IMG/VR virus record: IMGVR_UViG_3300020192_000279 | Span: 43,016 to 107,015 of that record | DNA from: a virus | DNA length: 64,000 nucleotides | Reading direction: 5' to 3' (one strand) | Shown: piece after piece, positions 42,745 to 49,291 of the stretch | How the letters are laid out: the number at the start of each line of letters is the position of its first letter | How positions within the stretch are numbered: position 1 is the stretch's first letter | The notes under the pieces: model-generated | Databases searched by the model: none | Told to the model about the DNA's origin: nothing | Seen by the model: the letters and a program-made list of their open reading frames with translations, nothing else | Position numbers and translations under genes: made by a program

Positions 42745-42819
42745 TGGTAGGTCCAGATCGACTTGCACGATCCTTTACGAGTTAAAAGCTCGTTACTTCG
42801 CTTTCTAAGTTTTGAACCC
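42745..42819 (-). tRNA. tRNA-Lys (TTT), non-canonical D- and T-loops
   Basis: Acceptor GGGTTCA/TGGACCT, D-stem ACTT/AAGT with loop AGAAAGCG lacking GG, anticodon CTTTTAA in ACGAG/CTCGT, T-stem GATCG/CGATC with loop TGCAAGT instead of TTCRANN, A73 and CCA. It lies 11 bp from tRNA-Arg in the array. Standard finders may miss it. Confidence 0.7.
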
Positions 42820-42830
42820 ACAATTTAATT

Positions 42831-42905
42831 TGGTATCCCTACTAGGACTTGAACCTAGATTGTCGGATTAGAAATCCGATGTTCTGTCCTTTGAACTATA
42901 GGGAC
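42831..42905 (-). tRNA. tRNA-Arg (TCT)
   Basis: Acceptor GTCCCTA/TAGGGAT, loop TTTCTAA in TCGGA/TCCGA, T-loop TTCAAGT, A73, CCA encoded. Confidence 0.9.
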
Positions 42906-42911
42906 CTGTAG

Positions 42912-43002
42912 TGGTGCGTCCACCAGGATTCGAACCTGGGATGGTGATTGCTCACGTTTGATTAAGAATCAAATACCTTCGGCCTACTCGGTACATGGAC
43001 GC
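42912..43002 (-). tRNA. Class II tRNA with Lys anticodon (CTT)
   Basis: Well-formed cloverleaf: acceptor GCGTCCA/TGGACGC, D-arm GAGTAGGCCGAA like tRNA-Ser, loop TTCTTAA in TTTGA/TCAAA, variable arm GTGAGCAATCAC, T-loop TTCGAAT, A73, CCA. A long variable arm is expected for Ser, Leu or Tyr, not Lys, so the amino acid it carries is uncertain. Confidence 0.8.
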
Positions 43003-43029
43003 ATTCATATGTTGCGTGTAATTTAATGA

Positions 43030-43105
43030 TGGTAAGGGCGGCGAGACTCGAACTCGCGGTCTGCTGGTTCCAAACCAGCCGGAATAACCACTATCCTACG
43101 CCCTT
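43030..43105 (-). tRNA. tRNA-Pro (TGG)
   Basis: Acceptor AAGGGCG/CGCCCTT, loop TTTGGAA in GCTGG/CCAGC, T-loop TTCGAGT, A73, CCA. Confidence 0.9.
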
Positions 43106-43118
43106 ATCAGTGTTGTTT

Positions 43119-43196
43119 TGGTCCGCAGAGGTGGAATTGAACCAGACCTACCTCTCGGTTATCAGCCGAGTGCAAATACCGTTATGCTTCCTGCGG
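43119..43196 (-). tRNA. tRNA-Ile (GAT)
   Basis: Loop CTGATAA in CTCGG/CCGAG, acceptor CCGCAGG/TCTGCGG with one G-T pair, T-loop TTCAATT. The T-stem has two mismatches. CCA encoded. Confidence 0.8.
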
Positions 43197-43204
43197 AATT
43201 GTTT

Positions 43205-43291
43205 TGGCGGAGAGGTAGAGGAATCGAACCCCGGACCTTGCGATCCCCCCGGCATTCAAAACCGGCTGCCGACCATTCAGCGGTACCTTCC
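43205..43291 (-). tRNA. tRNA-Ser (TGA)
   Basis: Class II; loop TTTGAAT in CCGGT/GCCGG, G73, CCA. Acceptor and T-stems contain mismatches, so the fold looks weakened. Confidence 0.75.
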
Positions 43292-43300
43292 GTTTGTTTG

Positions 43301-43432
43301 TTAGCGACGCCGCTCCAACCAGCGAATGATGTCGTTTCCAACATGCTCGCCACGTTGACGCAGTGACTTGAAATAGGAAAGAGCTTCGGCAACGCTCATT
43401 TTTCCAGACTTGACGTTTTCACGAATTCCCAT
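43301..43432 (-). CDS. Small basic protein, 43 aa
   Basis: Starts next to the stop of the upstream gene (43435) and ends near tRNA-Ser. Helical and basic (SVAEALSYFKSLRQRG, IIRWLERRR). Below common ORF cut-offs, but its spacing is typical of this genome. May bind RNA or DNA; no family recognised. Confidence 0.5.
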   Translation of the reverse strand: MGIRENVKSGKMSVAEALSYFKSLRQRGEHVGNDIIRWLERRR

Positions 43433-43434
43433 TG

Positions 43435-43830
43435 CTATATATCTCTTGTGAATTTGACGTTTTTGATTAGCTCGCCAATTCCTTGGTCGAGTAGATCTTG
43501 GAATAGCTTCTTCTGTCCATGTTCATCATACACTTTATCGGCGTAGTGGTCAAGCCAAGAATAGAATTTTTCGTCTTGCTCGACATCAATCGTACGGCCA
43601 GTCAAGTGCTCGAAATAGTCACTGTCAACGCCTTTTGCGGGGCGAATGCGAATGATAATCTCACCTTTTCGAGTAGTTATGCCAGACGGAGACTTGGGCG
43701 GTTTTGGATTTTCGACACCAGATGGAATGACAATATGTCCTCCACCAGATAGCAGAATACGCTCAGCTTCCGCCTCTCGTGCCGAAAGACCGCGAGCCAA
43801 CTCGTCTTTGGTGCGTCGTAAGTGTGTCAT
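43435..43830 (-). CDS. Hypothetical protein
   Basis: 131 aa. Basic helical N-terminus (LRRTKDELARGLSAREAEAER), strands IIIRIRPAKG and an acidic helical C-terminus. Overlaps the upstream gene by 4 bp. No recognised family. Confidence 0.6.
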   Translation of the reverse strand: MTHLRRTKDELARGLSAREAEAERILLSGGGHIVIPSGVENPKPPKSPSGITTRKGEIIIRIRPAKGVDSDYFEHLTGRTIDVEQDEKFYSWLDHYADKVYDEHGQKKLFQDLLDQGIGELIKNVKFTRDI

Positions 43831-44108
43831 GATTGTTTTGCATAGCTATTTTCGATAGCGAAAAACAGTTCGTATTCGGGATTTGCGTCGTCCCATGACC
43901 ATTTACAGGCATAAAACCCACCCGTTGAACAACGATAGTTTTTTTTGTCAGTACTCAAGATGATTTCAATGAGTTCTTCTGCCGAATCTCTCAGTCTTTC
44001 GACTGACGGAGAAGTATCTTCGTGCCAGTAGGTCCAGCCTTCCTTCACCATGTGGTTATGAATAGCTTGAAAGTTGATGCCGTCAAGCAACTTGCTTTTG
44101 ATGTCCAT
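43827..44108 (-). CDS. Hypothetical protein
   Basis: 93 aa; INFQAIHNHMVKEGWTYWHE and RLRDSAEELIEIIL helices, then a Trp/Tyr-rich strand region YACKWSWDDANPEYELFFAIE. Its ATG overlaps the TGA of a 39-aa membrane protein gene. Function unknown. Confidence 0.6.
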   Translation of the reverse strand: MDIKSKLLDGINFQAIHNHMVKEGWTYWHEDTSPSVERLRDSAEELIEIILSTDKKNYRCSTGGFYACKWSWDDANPEYELFFAIENSYAKQS

Positions 44109-44227
44109 CAGTTTCTCTCAAGCCACTCGATCAAGGTTTTGAGAAGGAAGAGAAGACCGACCATGCAAGCACACCACCACATGATATTGACGATGACGAA
44201 TACCCAGAAAGCGATTTTGAACTTCAT
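44108..44227 (-). CDS. Small membrane protein, 39 aa
   Basis: Short ORF with a strong promoter and ATG 6 nt after the -10 box. One long transmembrane segment (FWVFVIVNIMWWCACMVGLL) and a charged C-terminus (IEWLERN). Coupled to the next gene by TGATG. Could affect membrane or lysis timing; no homology claimed. Confidence 0.6.
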   Translation of the reverse strand: MKFKIAFWVFVIVNIMWWCACMVGLLFLLKTLIEWLERN

Positions 44228-44233
44228 GTCTCT

Positions 44234-44261
44234 ATGATATCACTTTTCAAGCGAAGTGCAA
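44234..44261 (-). promoter_or_regulatory. Leaderless promoter with CTTGAAAA in the spacer
   Basis: TTGCAC (44256-44261), 16-bp spacer, TATCAT (44234-44239), 6 nt to ATG. CTTGAAAA occupies 44244-44251 inside the spacer, where a bound regulator would block or shape RNA polymerase binding. Confidence 0.75.
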
Positions 44262-44277
44262 GTATATTTTCAGATTT

Positions 44278-44367
44278 TGGCGGTAGGTGTAGGATTCGAA
44301 CCTACGGGAACTTTCGCTCCGTTCCCTTAGCAAGGGAGTGCATTCAGCCAGACTCTGCCAACCTACC
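44278..44367 (-). tRNA. tRNA-Ser (GCT)
   Basis: Class II; loop TTGCTAA, acceptor GGTAGGT/ACCTACC, variable arm GGAGCGAAAGTTCC, T-loop TTCGAAT, G73, CCA. Confidence 0.9.
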
Positions 44368-44368
44368 G

Positions 44369-44445
44369 TGGAGCCCAGTATAGGATTTGAACCTATGAAT
44401 TACCGATTTGCAATCGGCAGCATTGGACCGCTCTGCCAACTGGGC
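44369..44445 (-). tRNA. tRNA-Cys (GCA)
   Basis: Acceptor GCCCAGT/ACTGGGC, loop TTGCAAA in GCCGA/TCGGT, T-loop TTCAAAT, T73, CCA. Confidence 0.9.
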
Positions 44446-44454
44446 ATTGTATAG

Positions 44455-44526
44455 TTCCTCTTCCACGATTCGAACGTGGACTAAGTGCTTCAAAGGCACT
44501 TGTGCTAGCCATTACACCAAAGAGGA
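44455..44526 (-). tRNA. tRNA-Gln (TTG)
   Basis: Acceptor TCCTCTT/AAGAGGA, loop CTTTGAA in AGTGC/GCACT, T-loop TTCGAAT, A73. The 3' end is CTA, not CCA, so CCA must be added after transcription. Confidence 0.88.
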
Positions 44527-44527
44527 G

Positions 44528-44602
44528 TGGTGTCGGATCCAGGAATCGAACCTGGACCAACTGACTCAGAATCAGTTGTGCTGCCAATTACACCAACCCG
44601 AT
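44528..44602 (-). tRNA. tRNA-Gln (CTG)
   Basis: Loop TTCTGAG in ACTGA/TCAGT, T-loop TTCGATT, A73, CCA. First acceptor pair is an A-C mismatch. Confidence 0.88.
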
Positions 44603-45021
44603 TATGTTGGCCACACGTATGGCAATGACTGATCTTCTTGCCAGCCATATTTACCATAGAATACTATATCCTTGCGGAGTAGATTTGATCTATGAGAGGC
44701 ATGAAAAGTAGGATCACCAAACCAAATTGGCATTGCTACATCTTGTGTTGGAGCAAAATGCATGTTGTTTTTATAGCCGCGTTTAATCCACTCCTCAATC
44801 ATCGTATTCATATACAAACGCAGAGCGTTTGGGTATGGACGCCACATGATCGCGGCAGGGTGATTTCTCCAACCCTTTTTTGATACGCGACCTTCAAGTG
44901 CCCAAGAGTCGTCAATCGCCATTAGCAATTGAAAAGCCTCAACACGTTGTTTACCAAGTCTACGATAGTCTAGTGTCTCTGCCGAGGCCCTAAAGTCTGG
45001 AAATGGTAAAAAGGTCTGCAT
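44602..45021 (-). CDS. MSMEG_6728-like protein (pyrimidine dimer glycosylase-type fold)
   Basis: 139 aa. MQTFLPFPDFRASAETLDYRRLGKQRVEA (shown in parts: TFLPFPDF, LDYRRLGKQR), WRNHPAAIMWRPY and FHASHRSNLLRKD are the conserved blocks of a family common in Actinobacteria and their phages and related to T4-type pyrimidine-dimer glycosylases. Exact substrate unknown. Confidence 0.72.
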   Translation of the reverse strand: MQTFLPFPDFRASAETLDYRRLGKQRVEAFQLLMAIDDSWALEGRVSKKGWRNHPAAIMWRPYPNALRLYMNTMIEEWIKRGYKNNMHFAPTQDVAMPIWFGDPTFHASHRSNLLRKDIVFYGKYGWQEDQSLPYVWPT

Positions 45022-45072
45022 CAGAGTCCGCTAAAAGTTGTTGAATGGATGGCGACGTTATAGCCCGTATAC

Positions 45073-45450
45073 TTAGAGAGTGTACTCCCAGCTACCGTCA
45101 GAAGCAAGCACTTTCAAGGATCTGACAGCAGTTGTCATAATCGTGCCGTTTCCATTGCCAAGCCGATTATTGGGGTGCCAAAATTCTATATACATGTCAA
45201 TGCCAAGCCATCCTTGCTTGAGCATAGAGCCTCCCCACGTTGAGCCAGCAATCGAAGCCTCTGTCGGTTCCTCGAAATAGAAGCCGCCCTCGATCATGTA
45301 CTTTCCGTTTTCAAGCACTTCGATCCTGTATAGCGTGTTCCGAGTTTGAGCCTCAAGACAGGTCCCAACCGCCAGCTTATCTAGCTGAACGCCGCCATTC
45401 TTCTTGGACTCTTCGATGTTACGAACGATATCAGGATGTAGATTTGTCAT
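45073..45450 (-). CDS. Hypothetical protein
   Basis: 125 aa, beta-rich: TLYRIEVLENGKYMIEGG, STWGGSMLKQGWLGIDMYIEF, VRSLKVLASDGSWEY. A small barrel-like domain of the kind often found beside phage tRNA genes. Function unknown. Confidence 0.6.
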   Translation of the reverse strand: MTNLHPDIVRNIEESKKNGGVQLDKLAVGTCLEAQTRNTLYRIEVLENGKYMIEGGFYFEEPTEASIAGSTWGGSMLKQGWLGIDMYIEFWHPNNRLGNGNGTIMTTAVRSLKVLASDGSWEYTL

Positions 45451-45459
45451 TGTATTTTG

Positions 45460-45530
45460 CAGGGGCCGTAAGAATCGAACTCACGTCTATTGATTTGGAA
45501 TCAACTATATTACCACTATACGAGACCCCT
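45460..45530 (-). tRNA. tRNA-Trp (CCA)
   Basis: Acceptor AGGGGTC/GGCCCCT, loop TTCCAAA in GTTGA/TCAAT, T-loop TTCGATT, G73. CCA not encoded. Confidence 0.88.
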
Positions 45531-45534
45531 ATTG

Positions 45535-45840
45535 TCATTTCCAGAGAGATAAGGTCTTGAAAAAGGCGTCCCATTCAGGACGCGGACAGAAGACTGCACC
45601 CACTACTCGATTGCCGAGAGCACTTTCCGTCATAACTACATTGTCGTCCGCAAGATCGAGTGCCTTTTCAAGCCCGTCTCGCGAAACGCTACACGTGACC
45701 TTCTTGAAAGATGAGTCAAGCCACAGCTTCATATTTGACGAACTGCCATATCGTAGGTAGCACGCGAGCGAAGCGTGAGCAGCGATGTTGACAGCGTGAC
45801 CGACGGGCACGTCGTCAAGAATCAGGATGTACATCTTCAT
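45535..45840 (-). CDS. PTH2-like / DUF2000-like protein
   Basis: 101 aa from the ATG at 45840. YILILDDVPVGHAVNIAAHASLACYL matches the N-terminal part (shown as ILDDVPVGHAVNIAAHAS) of the PTH2 superfamily, followed by KVTCSVSRDGLEKALDLA. Type II peptidyl-tRNA hydrolases recycle stalled peptidyl-tRNA, which would suit a phage with many tRNAs, though DUF2000 members lack proven activity. CTTGAAAA lies just upstream. Confidence 0.65.
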   Translation of the reverse strand: MKMYILILDDVPVGHAVNIAAHASLACYLRYGSSSNMKLWLDSSFKKVTCSVSRDGLEKALDLADDNVVMTESALGNRVVGAVFCPRPEWDAFFKTLSLWK

Positions 45841-45885
45841 CGTAAGTTCTTTCTTTTCAAGCTCGTACGCTATTCGCGAAGAGTG

Positions 45886-45960
45886 TGGTAGGCCCAACAG
45901 GATTTGAACCCGTATCGTCGGTTCCGTAGACCGAAGTTCTTCCAGTTGAACTATGAGCCC
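45886..45960 (-). tRNA. tRNA-Arg (ACG)
   Basis: Loop CTACGGA in TCGGT/ACCGA, T-loop TTCAAAT, A73, CCA. A34 would need deamination to inosine to read all CGN codons. Confidence 0.88.
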
Positions 45961-45973
45961 GTGTTGTTATTTG

Positions 45974-46047
45974 GGGTGGATAAGGGGTTTCGATCCCCCA
46001 CTTACAGCGTCACAAGCTGTCGTGCAGGCCACTACACTATATCCACC
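45974..46047 (-). tRNA. tRNA-His (GTG)
   Basis: Acceptor GGTGGAT/ATCCACC with C73, as expected for His; loop TTGTGAC in ACAGC/GCTGT. T-loop is irregular (ATCGAA core). No complete encoded CCA. Confidence 0.85.
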
Positions 46048-46051
46048 GTGC

Positions 46052-46438
46052 TTATTCTTCGACTGCCTTCGCAAAAGCAGCCAGTCCATCTTGTGTGTCG
46101 ATGTGATAGCAGTAGGGTACTCCATCTTCACCGAACCAAGTCTCGGGCGGACGACATGCACAGTCTCCGCCCGCTCTTGCTACTTGGCCGTGTGTCTCGA
46201 AAAGGCGTTTTGCCGTAGCCATTGTCATCGGTTTATACGGCGGCTTCCATTCCGCGACCCAATACCGCCAAGCTCGCTTAACGATCCATCCCCGTTTTTC
46301 AAACCATCCAAAGATGTCGGTTTTTACTTCCCCGGCTTGTAATAGCCTAAAGGGAAAAACGGGGATGCCCGCTTGTTCCAATTCTCTGCGACAGACTTCG
46401 TCGCACATTTCTTTGGATTGACCGGCAAGATTACGCAT
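46052..46438 (-). CDS. Hypothetical protein
   Basis: 128 aa from the ATG at 46438, 6 nt after a -10 box. MCDEVCRRELEQAGI, GWFEKRGWIVKRAWRYWVAEW, and CACRPPETWFGEDGVPYCYHI: Trp-rich with several Cys, possibly zinc-binding. No family recognised. Confidence 0.6.
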   Translation of the reverse strand: MRNLAGQSKEMCDEVCRRELEQAGIPVFPFRLLQAGEVKTDIFGWFEKRGWIVKRAWRYWVAEWKPPYKPMTMATAKRLFETHGQVARAGGDCACRPPETWFGEDGVPYCYHIDTQDGLAAFAKAVEE

Positions 46439-46444
46439 GCTGAT

Positions 46445-46473
46445 ATCATAGCTCGCCAAAGCGAGCTAGTCAA
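46445..46473 (-). promoter_or_regulatory. Leaderless promoter with inverted repeat in spacer
   Basis: TTGACT (46468-46473), 17-bp spacer containing GCTCGC tttg GCGAGC, TATGAT (46445-46450), 6 nt to ATG. The spacer dyad is a likely operator. Confidence 0.72.
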
Positions 46474-46480
46474 GAAAAGT

Positions 46481-46565
46481 TGGTAGGAACAGTCGGGATC
46501 GAACCGACACGCCGTTAGGCACATCATTTTAAGTGATGGGCGTCTGCCAATTCCGCCATGTCCCC
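46481..46565 (-). tRNA. tRNA-Leu (TAA)
   Basis: Class II; loop CTTAAAA in CATCA/TGATG, T-loop TTCGATC, A73, CCA. Confidence 0.9.
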
Positions 46566-46571
46566 GTGTAT

Positions 46572-46648
46572 TGGTCCGCTATCTAGGAATTGAACCTAGC
46601 CCTGAGGTTAATAAGACCCCTGCATGACGACCAGTGTGCTAATAGCGG
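46572..46648 (-). tRNA. tRNA-Ile (TAT)
   Basis: Acceptor CCGCTAT/ATAGCGG, loop CTTATTA in GGGGT/ACCTC, T-loop TTCAATT, A73, CCA. Reads AUA. T37 is unusual. Confidence 0.8.
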
Positions 46649-47083
46649 TCAGTCCAGTGTACAAGCCATTGCATTCGAGGTGTTGAACGTGATCGCACCA
46701 GAGTTCGTGTCACGGTACCACCACTGAAAAAGGAGCGTCGTGCCAAGCGGCATCAGCGTCAAGTCAACCTGACGAGTTGCGTTGCCGTTCACGGTAGCAG
46801 TCGGCCCACCGACGCGAACGAACTGCCCGAGCGGATTGATACATAACGTGCCGTTACCAAAAGGAACGTTGAACTGGGTCGTGCCACACGTCAGTTGTGC
46901 AAACGACTGAGGCATTGCGTTCGTCAGCGTACAGCCGAGGTTGTTGTCGATTCGCGTTAGCGAGCCGGTGTAGTCACAATGAGCAACCAATCCAAGAGAA
47001 TTGGGCTGCGAATCGCAGTAGTTGTAAGCGGAGCCAGCGGAGGCGGTAAGTGCTAGGAGGCACACAGCGATGATGTTCTTCAT
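46649..47083 (-). CDS. Secreted protein
   Basis: 144 aa. Signal peptide NIIAVCLLALTASAGSA, cleavage after about residue 19, then a beta-rich domain with paired Cys (HCDYTG, LGCTL, LTCGT, LCINP, ACTLD) that could form disulfides. Own leaderless promoter. Exported or surface protein of unknown role. Confidence 0.65.
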   Translation of the reverse strand: MKNIIAVCLLALTASAGSAYNYCDSQPNSLGLVAHCDYTGSLTRIDNNLGCTLTNAMPQSFAQLTCGTTQFNVPFGNGTLCINPLGQFVRVGGPTATVNGNATRQVDLTLMPLGTTLLFQWWYRDTNSGAITFNTSNAMACTLD

Positions 47084-47089
47084 GCTCTA

Positions 47090-47117
47090 ATGATACATCA
47101 TTTTCGCGGTTTGTCAA
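47090..47117 (-). promoter_or_regulatory. Leaderless promoter
   Basis: TTGACA (47112-47117), 16-bp spacer, TATCAT (47090-47095), 6 nt to the ATG of the secreted protein. The spacer contains GCGAAAATG, a degenerate version of the CTTGAAAA site. Confidence 0.72.
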
Positions 47118-47125
47118 GCAAAAAA

Positions 47126-47695
47126 TCACTCTAAGCCGATGTACGAGCCGACGCCGATGGTCGCGTTCTCGACGATGGTCACGTTCTTGCCGACGGTTGA
47201 GTCATCGCCGATGATCGCGTGCTCGCCGATGGTCGCGTGCTCGCCGATGGTCACGTTCCAGCCGATGTACGAGTCCTCGCCGATGGTCGCGTCCCGACCG
47301 ATGGTCGAACCCCGACCGATTATCACGTACTCGCCGATGTTCGCGTACTCGCCGATGTTCGAGTACGAGCCGATGGTCACGTTCTTACCGATGGTAACGT
47401 TCTCGCCGATGGTCACGTGCTCGCCGACGGTCGCGTTATTGCCGACGGTCGCGTTCCTACCGATGTTCGAGCCCCAGCCGATGTTCGAGTACGAGCCGAT
47501 GTACGAGCCGTCACCGATGTTCGAACTCCGGCCGATGGTCGCGTGCTCGCCGATGGTCACGTACTTACCGATGGTAACGTTCTCGCCGATGGTCACGTGC
47601 TCGCCGATGGTCGAGTACGAGCCGATGTACAAGTTCTCCCCGACGTTGACTTGAACGGTCTTGCCGTTCGGGTTCGTGTGCGTGATGGTTTTCAT
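47126..47695 (-). CDS. Left-handed beta-helix (hexapeptide repeat) protein
   Basis: 189 aa. After THTNPNGKTVQVNVGE the protein consists almost entirely of about 28 copies of a six-residue repeat xxIGxx/xVTIGE, which winds into a left-handed beta-helix. Acyltransferases of this fold have loops and a catalytic His; none is apparent. A binding or mimic role is more likely. A paralogue with the same N-terminus starts at 63549. The DNA is an array of degenerate 18-bp repeats, prone to length change. Confidence 0.7.
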   Translation of the reverse strand: MKTITHTNPNGKTVQVNVGENLYIGSYSTIGEHVTIGENVTIGKYVTIGEHATIGRSSNIGDGSYIGSYSNIGWGSNIGRNATVGNNATVGEHVTIGENVTIGKNVTIGSYSNIGEYANIGEYVIIGRGSTIGRDATIGEDSYIGWNVTIGEHATIGEHAIIGDDSTVGKNVTIVENATIGVGSYIGLE

Positions 47696-47701
47696 GCTTC
47701 A

Positions 47702-47729
47702 ATTATACATCATTCTTGCGGTTCGTCAA
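47702..47729 (-). promoter_or_regulatory. Leaderless promoter of the beta-helix gene
   Basis: TTGACG (47724-47729), 16-bp spacer, TATAAT (47702-47707), 6 nt to ATG. Nearly identical in layout to the promoter at 47090. Confidence 0.75.
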
Positions 47730-47737
47730 GCAAAAAA

Positions 47738-48358
47738 TCATTCATACGTCACTCTAATTCTCAGTAACGTAATGTTCTCGTTCCAGTCAGTACCCCACGT
47801 TCCCCAATGTCCATGAGGAACGCCGACAATTGTTTCTTGAAAGCGTGGGCTGAAATTAATCGTGACATTACCACTACCTTCAAACAGCATCATTTTTACT
47901 GGATTGGTGCATACCGTCCACGCATCCACACTTGTCACGCCAGCAATATGACCCTGATAACCGCTAGGACCATCAAAGTCAACTCGACCGTCAAATGGCG
48001 ATAGACTGTCTTGATGAATATAAGTCCAGCCAATCGGCTCTGGACTGTCATTTAGTCTATTACGAAATATGGGATTGAATCCATTGAATGGTTCAATGCT
48101 CCAAAATTGTCTATCTCGCCAGATATGGAGAGTATTTGGAAGATATGCTTGCGACACGTTTTCAAGCCTATAGTCAAGACTCAAGCATTGACCTGGACCG
48201 ATACGTTGAAATTCCACCTTCGTAACGTGTCCGTTCACGCGAGGAATGGTAACGGGAAAATTGAAATTGTCGATGACGATACCGTTATCACAAAGATTGA
48301 TAACACCTGGACCTGGACGCTCGAAAGTGACGATGGTTGCAAGTAATAGTGTAAGCAT
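47738..48358 (-). CDS. Hypothetical exported protein
   Basis: 206 aa. Hydrophobic start LTLLLATIVTF may be a short signal. Rest is beta-rich with aromatic residues (LHIWRDRQFWSIEPFNGF, VPHGHWGTWGTDWNEN). It follows the beta-helix gene's direction. No family recognised. Confidence 0.55.
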   Translation of the reverse strand: MLTLLLATIVTFERPGPGVINLCDNGIVIDNFNFPVTIPRVNGHVTKVEFQRIGPGQCLSLDYRLENVSQAYLPNTLHIWRDRQFWSIEPFNGFNPIFRNRLNDSPEPIGWTYIHQDSLSPFDGRVDFDGPSGYQGHIAGVTSVDAWTVCTNPVKMMLFEGSGNVTINFSPRFQETIVGVPHGHWGTWGTDWNENITLLRIRVTYE

Positions 48359-48371
48359 GTTTAATATGGTT

Positions 48372-48460
48372 TGGCTAGGGAGGTAGGTTACGATCCTACA
48401 GTTGAGATTGCTCTCGCTACATTAACAGTGTAGTGCGTCTACCAGTTCCGCCACCCCCTA
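48372..48460 (-). tRNA. Class II tRNA with Asn anticodon (GTT) and variant T-loop
   Basis: Acceptor TAGGGGG/CTCCCTA, Leu-like D-arm GCGGAACTGGTAGACGC, loop CTGTTAA in CTACA/TGTAG, variable arm CGAGAGCAATCTCA, T-stem GTAGG/CCTAC with loop ATCGTAA, G73, CCA. A long variable arm is not found in normal tRNA-Asn, so its charging is uncertain. Confidence 0.72.
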
Positions 48461-48480
48461 GTGTTTTGTTTTTGTTGTAT

Positions 48481-48554
48481 TGGTAGGCAATGAGGGAATT
48501 GAACCCCCGACTTCTGGATGTAAACCAGACGTTTTACCACTAGACTAATCGCCC
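48481..48554 (-). tRNA. tRNA-Val (TAC)
   Basis: Acceptor GGGCGAT/ATTGCCT, loop TTTACAT in TCTGG/CCAGA, T-loop TTCAATT, A73, CCA. Confidence 0.88.
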
Positions 48555-48562
48555 GTGCTAAG

Positions 48563-48889
48563 TCAATCCCAAAGATGGAAAAAGTACTCTCGGAAAAGAT
48601 CAAGGCCAGTTTTAACCTCAGCCTGCTCTTCCTCAGTCAGCATGTACATTGCACCCTCTGAATCGACAATCAGCTTGAATGCCCTATGCATCTTTTCAAG
48701 CATGACAAGCCACGCTTCGTTACCGCCATCCAACCCCATTGGAAAGCCATGATTATAAGTGTCAATAAAAGCTCGCAGACGAGGCTCGATGAATGCAGCG
48801 ACTGTAGTATTAAGAGACCACAATTCGCTATCGTCAAATCCGCGAGTAAGACGTTGCCACAAGAAGTGTATCTTGCGAGATAATTTCAT
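48563..48889 (-). CDS. Conserved phage protein of unknown function
   Basis: 108 aa from the ATG at 48889. GFDDSELWSLNTTVAAFIEPRLRAF and a helical EEEQAEVKTGLDLFREYFF tail; the LWSLNTTVAAFIEPRL phrase recurs in many phage proteins beside tRNA genes. Function unknown. Earlier in-frame starts would run through the upstream tRNA and are rejected. Confidence 0.65.
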   Translation of the reverse strand: MKLSRKIHFLWQRLTRGFDDSELWSLNTTVAAFIEPRLRAFIDTYNHGFPMGLDGGNEAWLVMLEKMHRAFKLIVDSEGAMYMLTEEEQAEVKTGLDLFREYFFHLWD

Positions 48890-48907
48890 ATTAATCCTAA
48901 AGTGTAT

Positions 48908-48984
48908 TGGAGCCATCGGTGGGCCACGATCCCACAACCTATCGCTTACAAAGCGATTGCACCGCCCACTTGTGCTACGATGGC
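48908..48984 (-). tRNA. tRNA-Thr (TGT), variant T-loop
   Basis: Acceptor GCCATCG/CGATGGC, loop TTTGTAA in ATCGC/GCGAT, T-stem GTGGG/CCCAC but loop ATCGTGG (A54 and T58 exchanged against normal), T73, CCA. Confidence 0.8.
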
Positions 48985-49110
48985 ATTTTCTTTTTACGAA
49001 TGCGTTTAGCATTCTTATATGATGTTGGTAGACCGTGACGGTGATGCTCTATCATACACCCTCTTACGAGGGTGTGGGCTTGAAAAAGAAGAATTACATT
49101 TTCAAGTGTA

Positions 49111-49174
49111 TGGTGCCTCCCCGACGACCTTCTGCTCTTCACGCAGACGCTACTACTAACTGAGCTACAGAAGC
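49111..49174 (-). tRNA. tRNA-Phe (GAA) lacking a T-arm
   Basis: D-arm TAGCTCAGTTAGTAG and anticodon arm TCTGC GTGAAGA GCAGA are clear, then AGGTC and only about 12 nt before ACCA; no T-stem-loop fits. 64 nt including CCA. Either a deleted, dead tRNA or an armless variant. Confidence 0.5.
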
Positions 49175-49190
49175 AAAAGCATGCTTGTAT

Positions 49191-49268
49191 TGGTGGGGAA
49201 GGCAGGACTCGAACCTGCGACCTTAAGGGTATACACCCTTGTTGCTCTCCCAACTGAGCTACTTCCCC
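49191..49268 (-). tRNA. tRNA with 6-nt anticodon loop (GTA-like)
   Basis: Acceptor GGGGAAG/CTTCCCC, normal D-arm and T-loop TTCGAGT, A73, CCA, but the anticodon stem AAGGG/CCCTT encloses only TGTATA. Reading T33 then GTA would give Tyr; identity is uncertain since a regular tRNA-Tyr follows at 50328. Confidence 0.6.
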
Positions 49269-49291
49269 ATAGTGGAGTTAATGTACTTTGA

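Noticed and set aside
47139-47767. Long + strand ORFs opposite the beta-helix gene, and similar ones at 63504-63991 on the - strand
   Set aside because: They are mirror products of the 18-bp repeat, which stays open in several frames; only the strand with the THTNPNGKTVQVNVGE cap, promoter and ATG is plausible.
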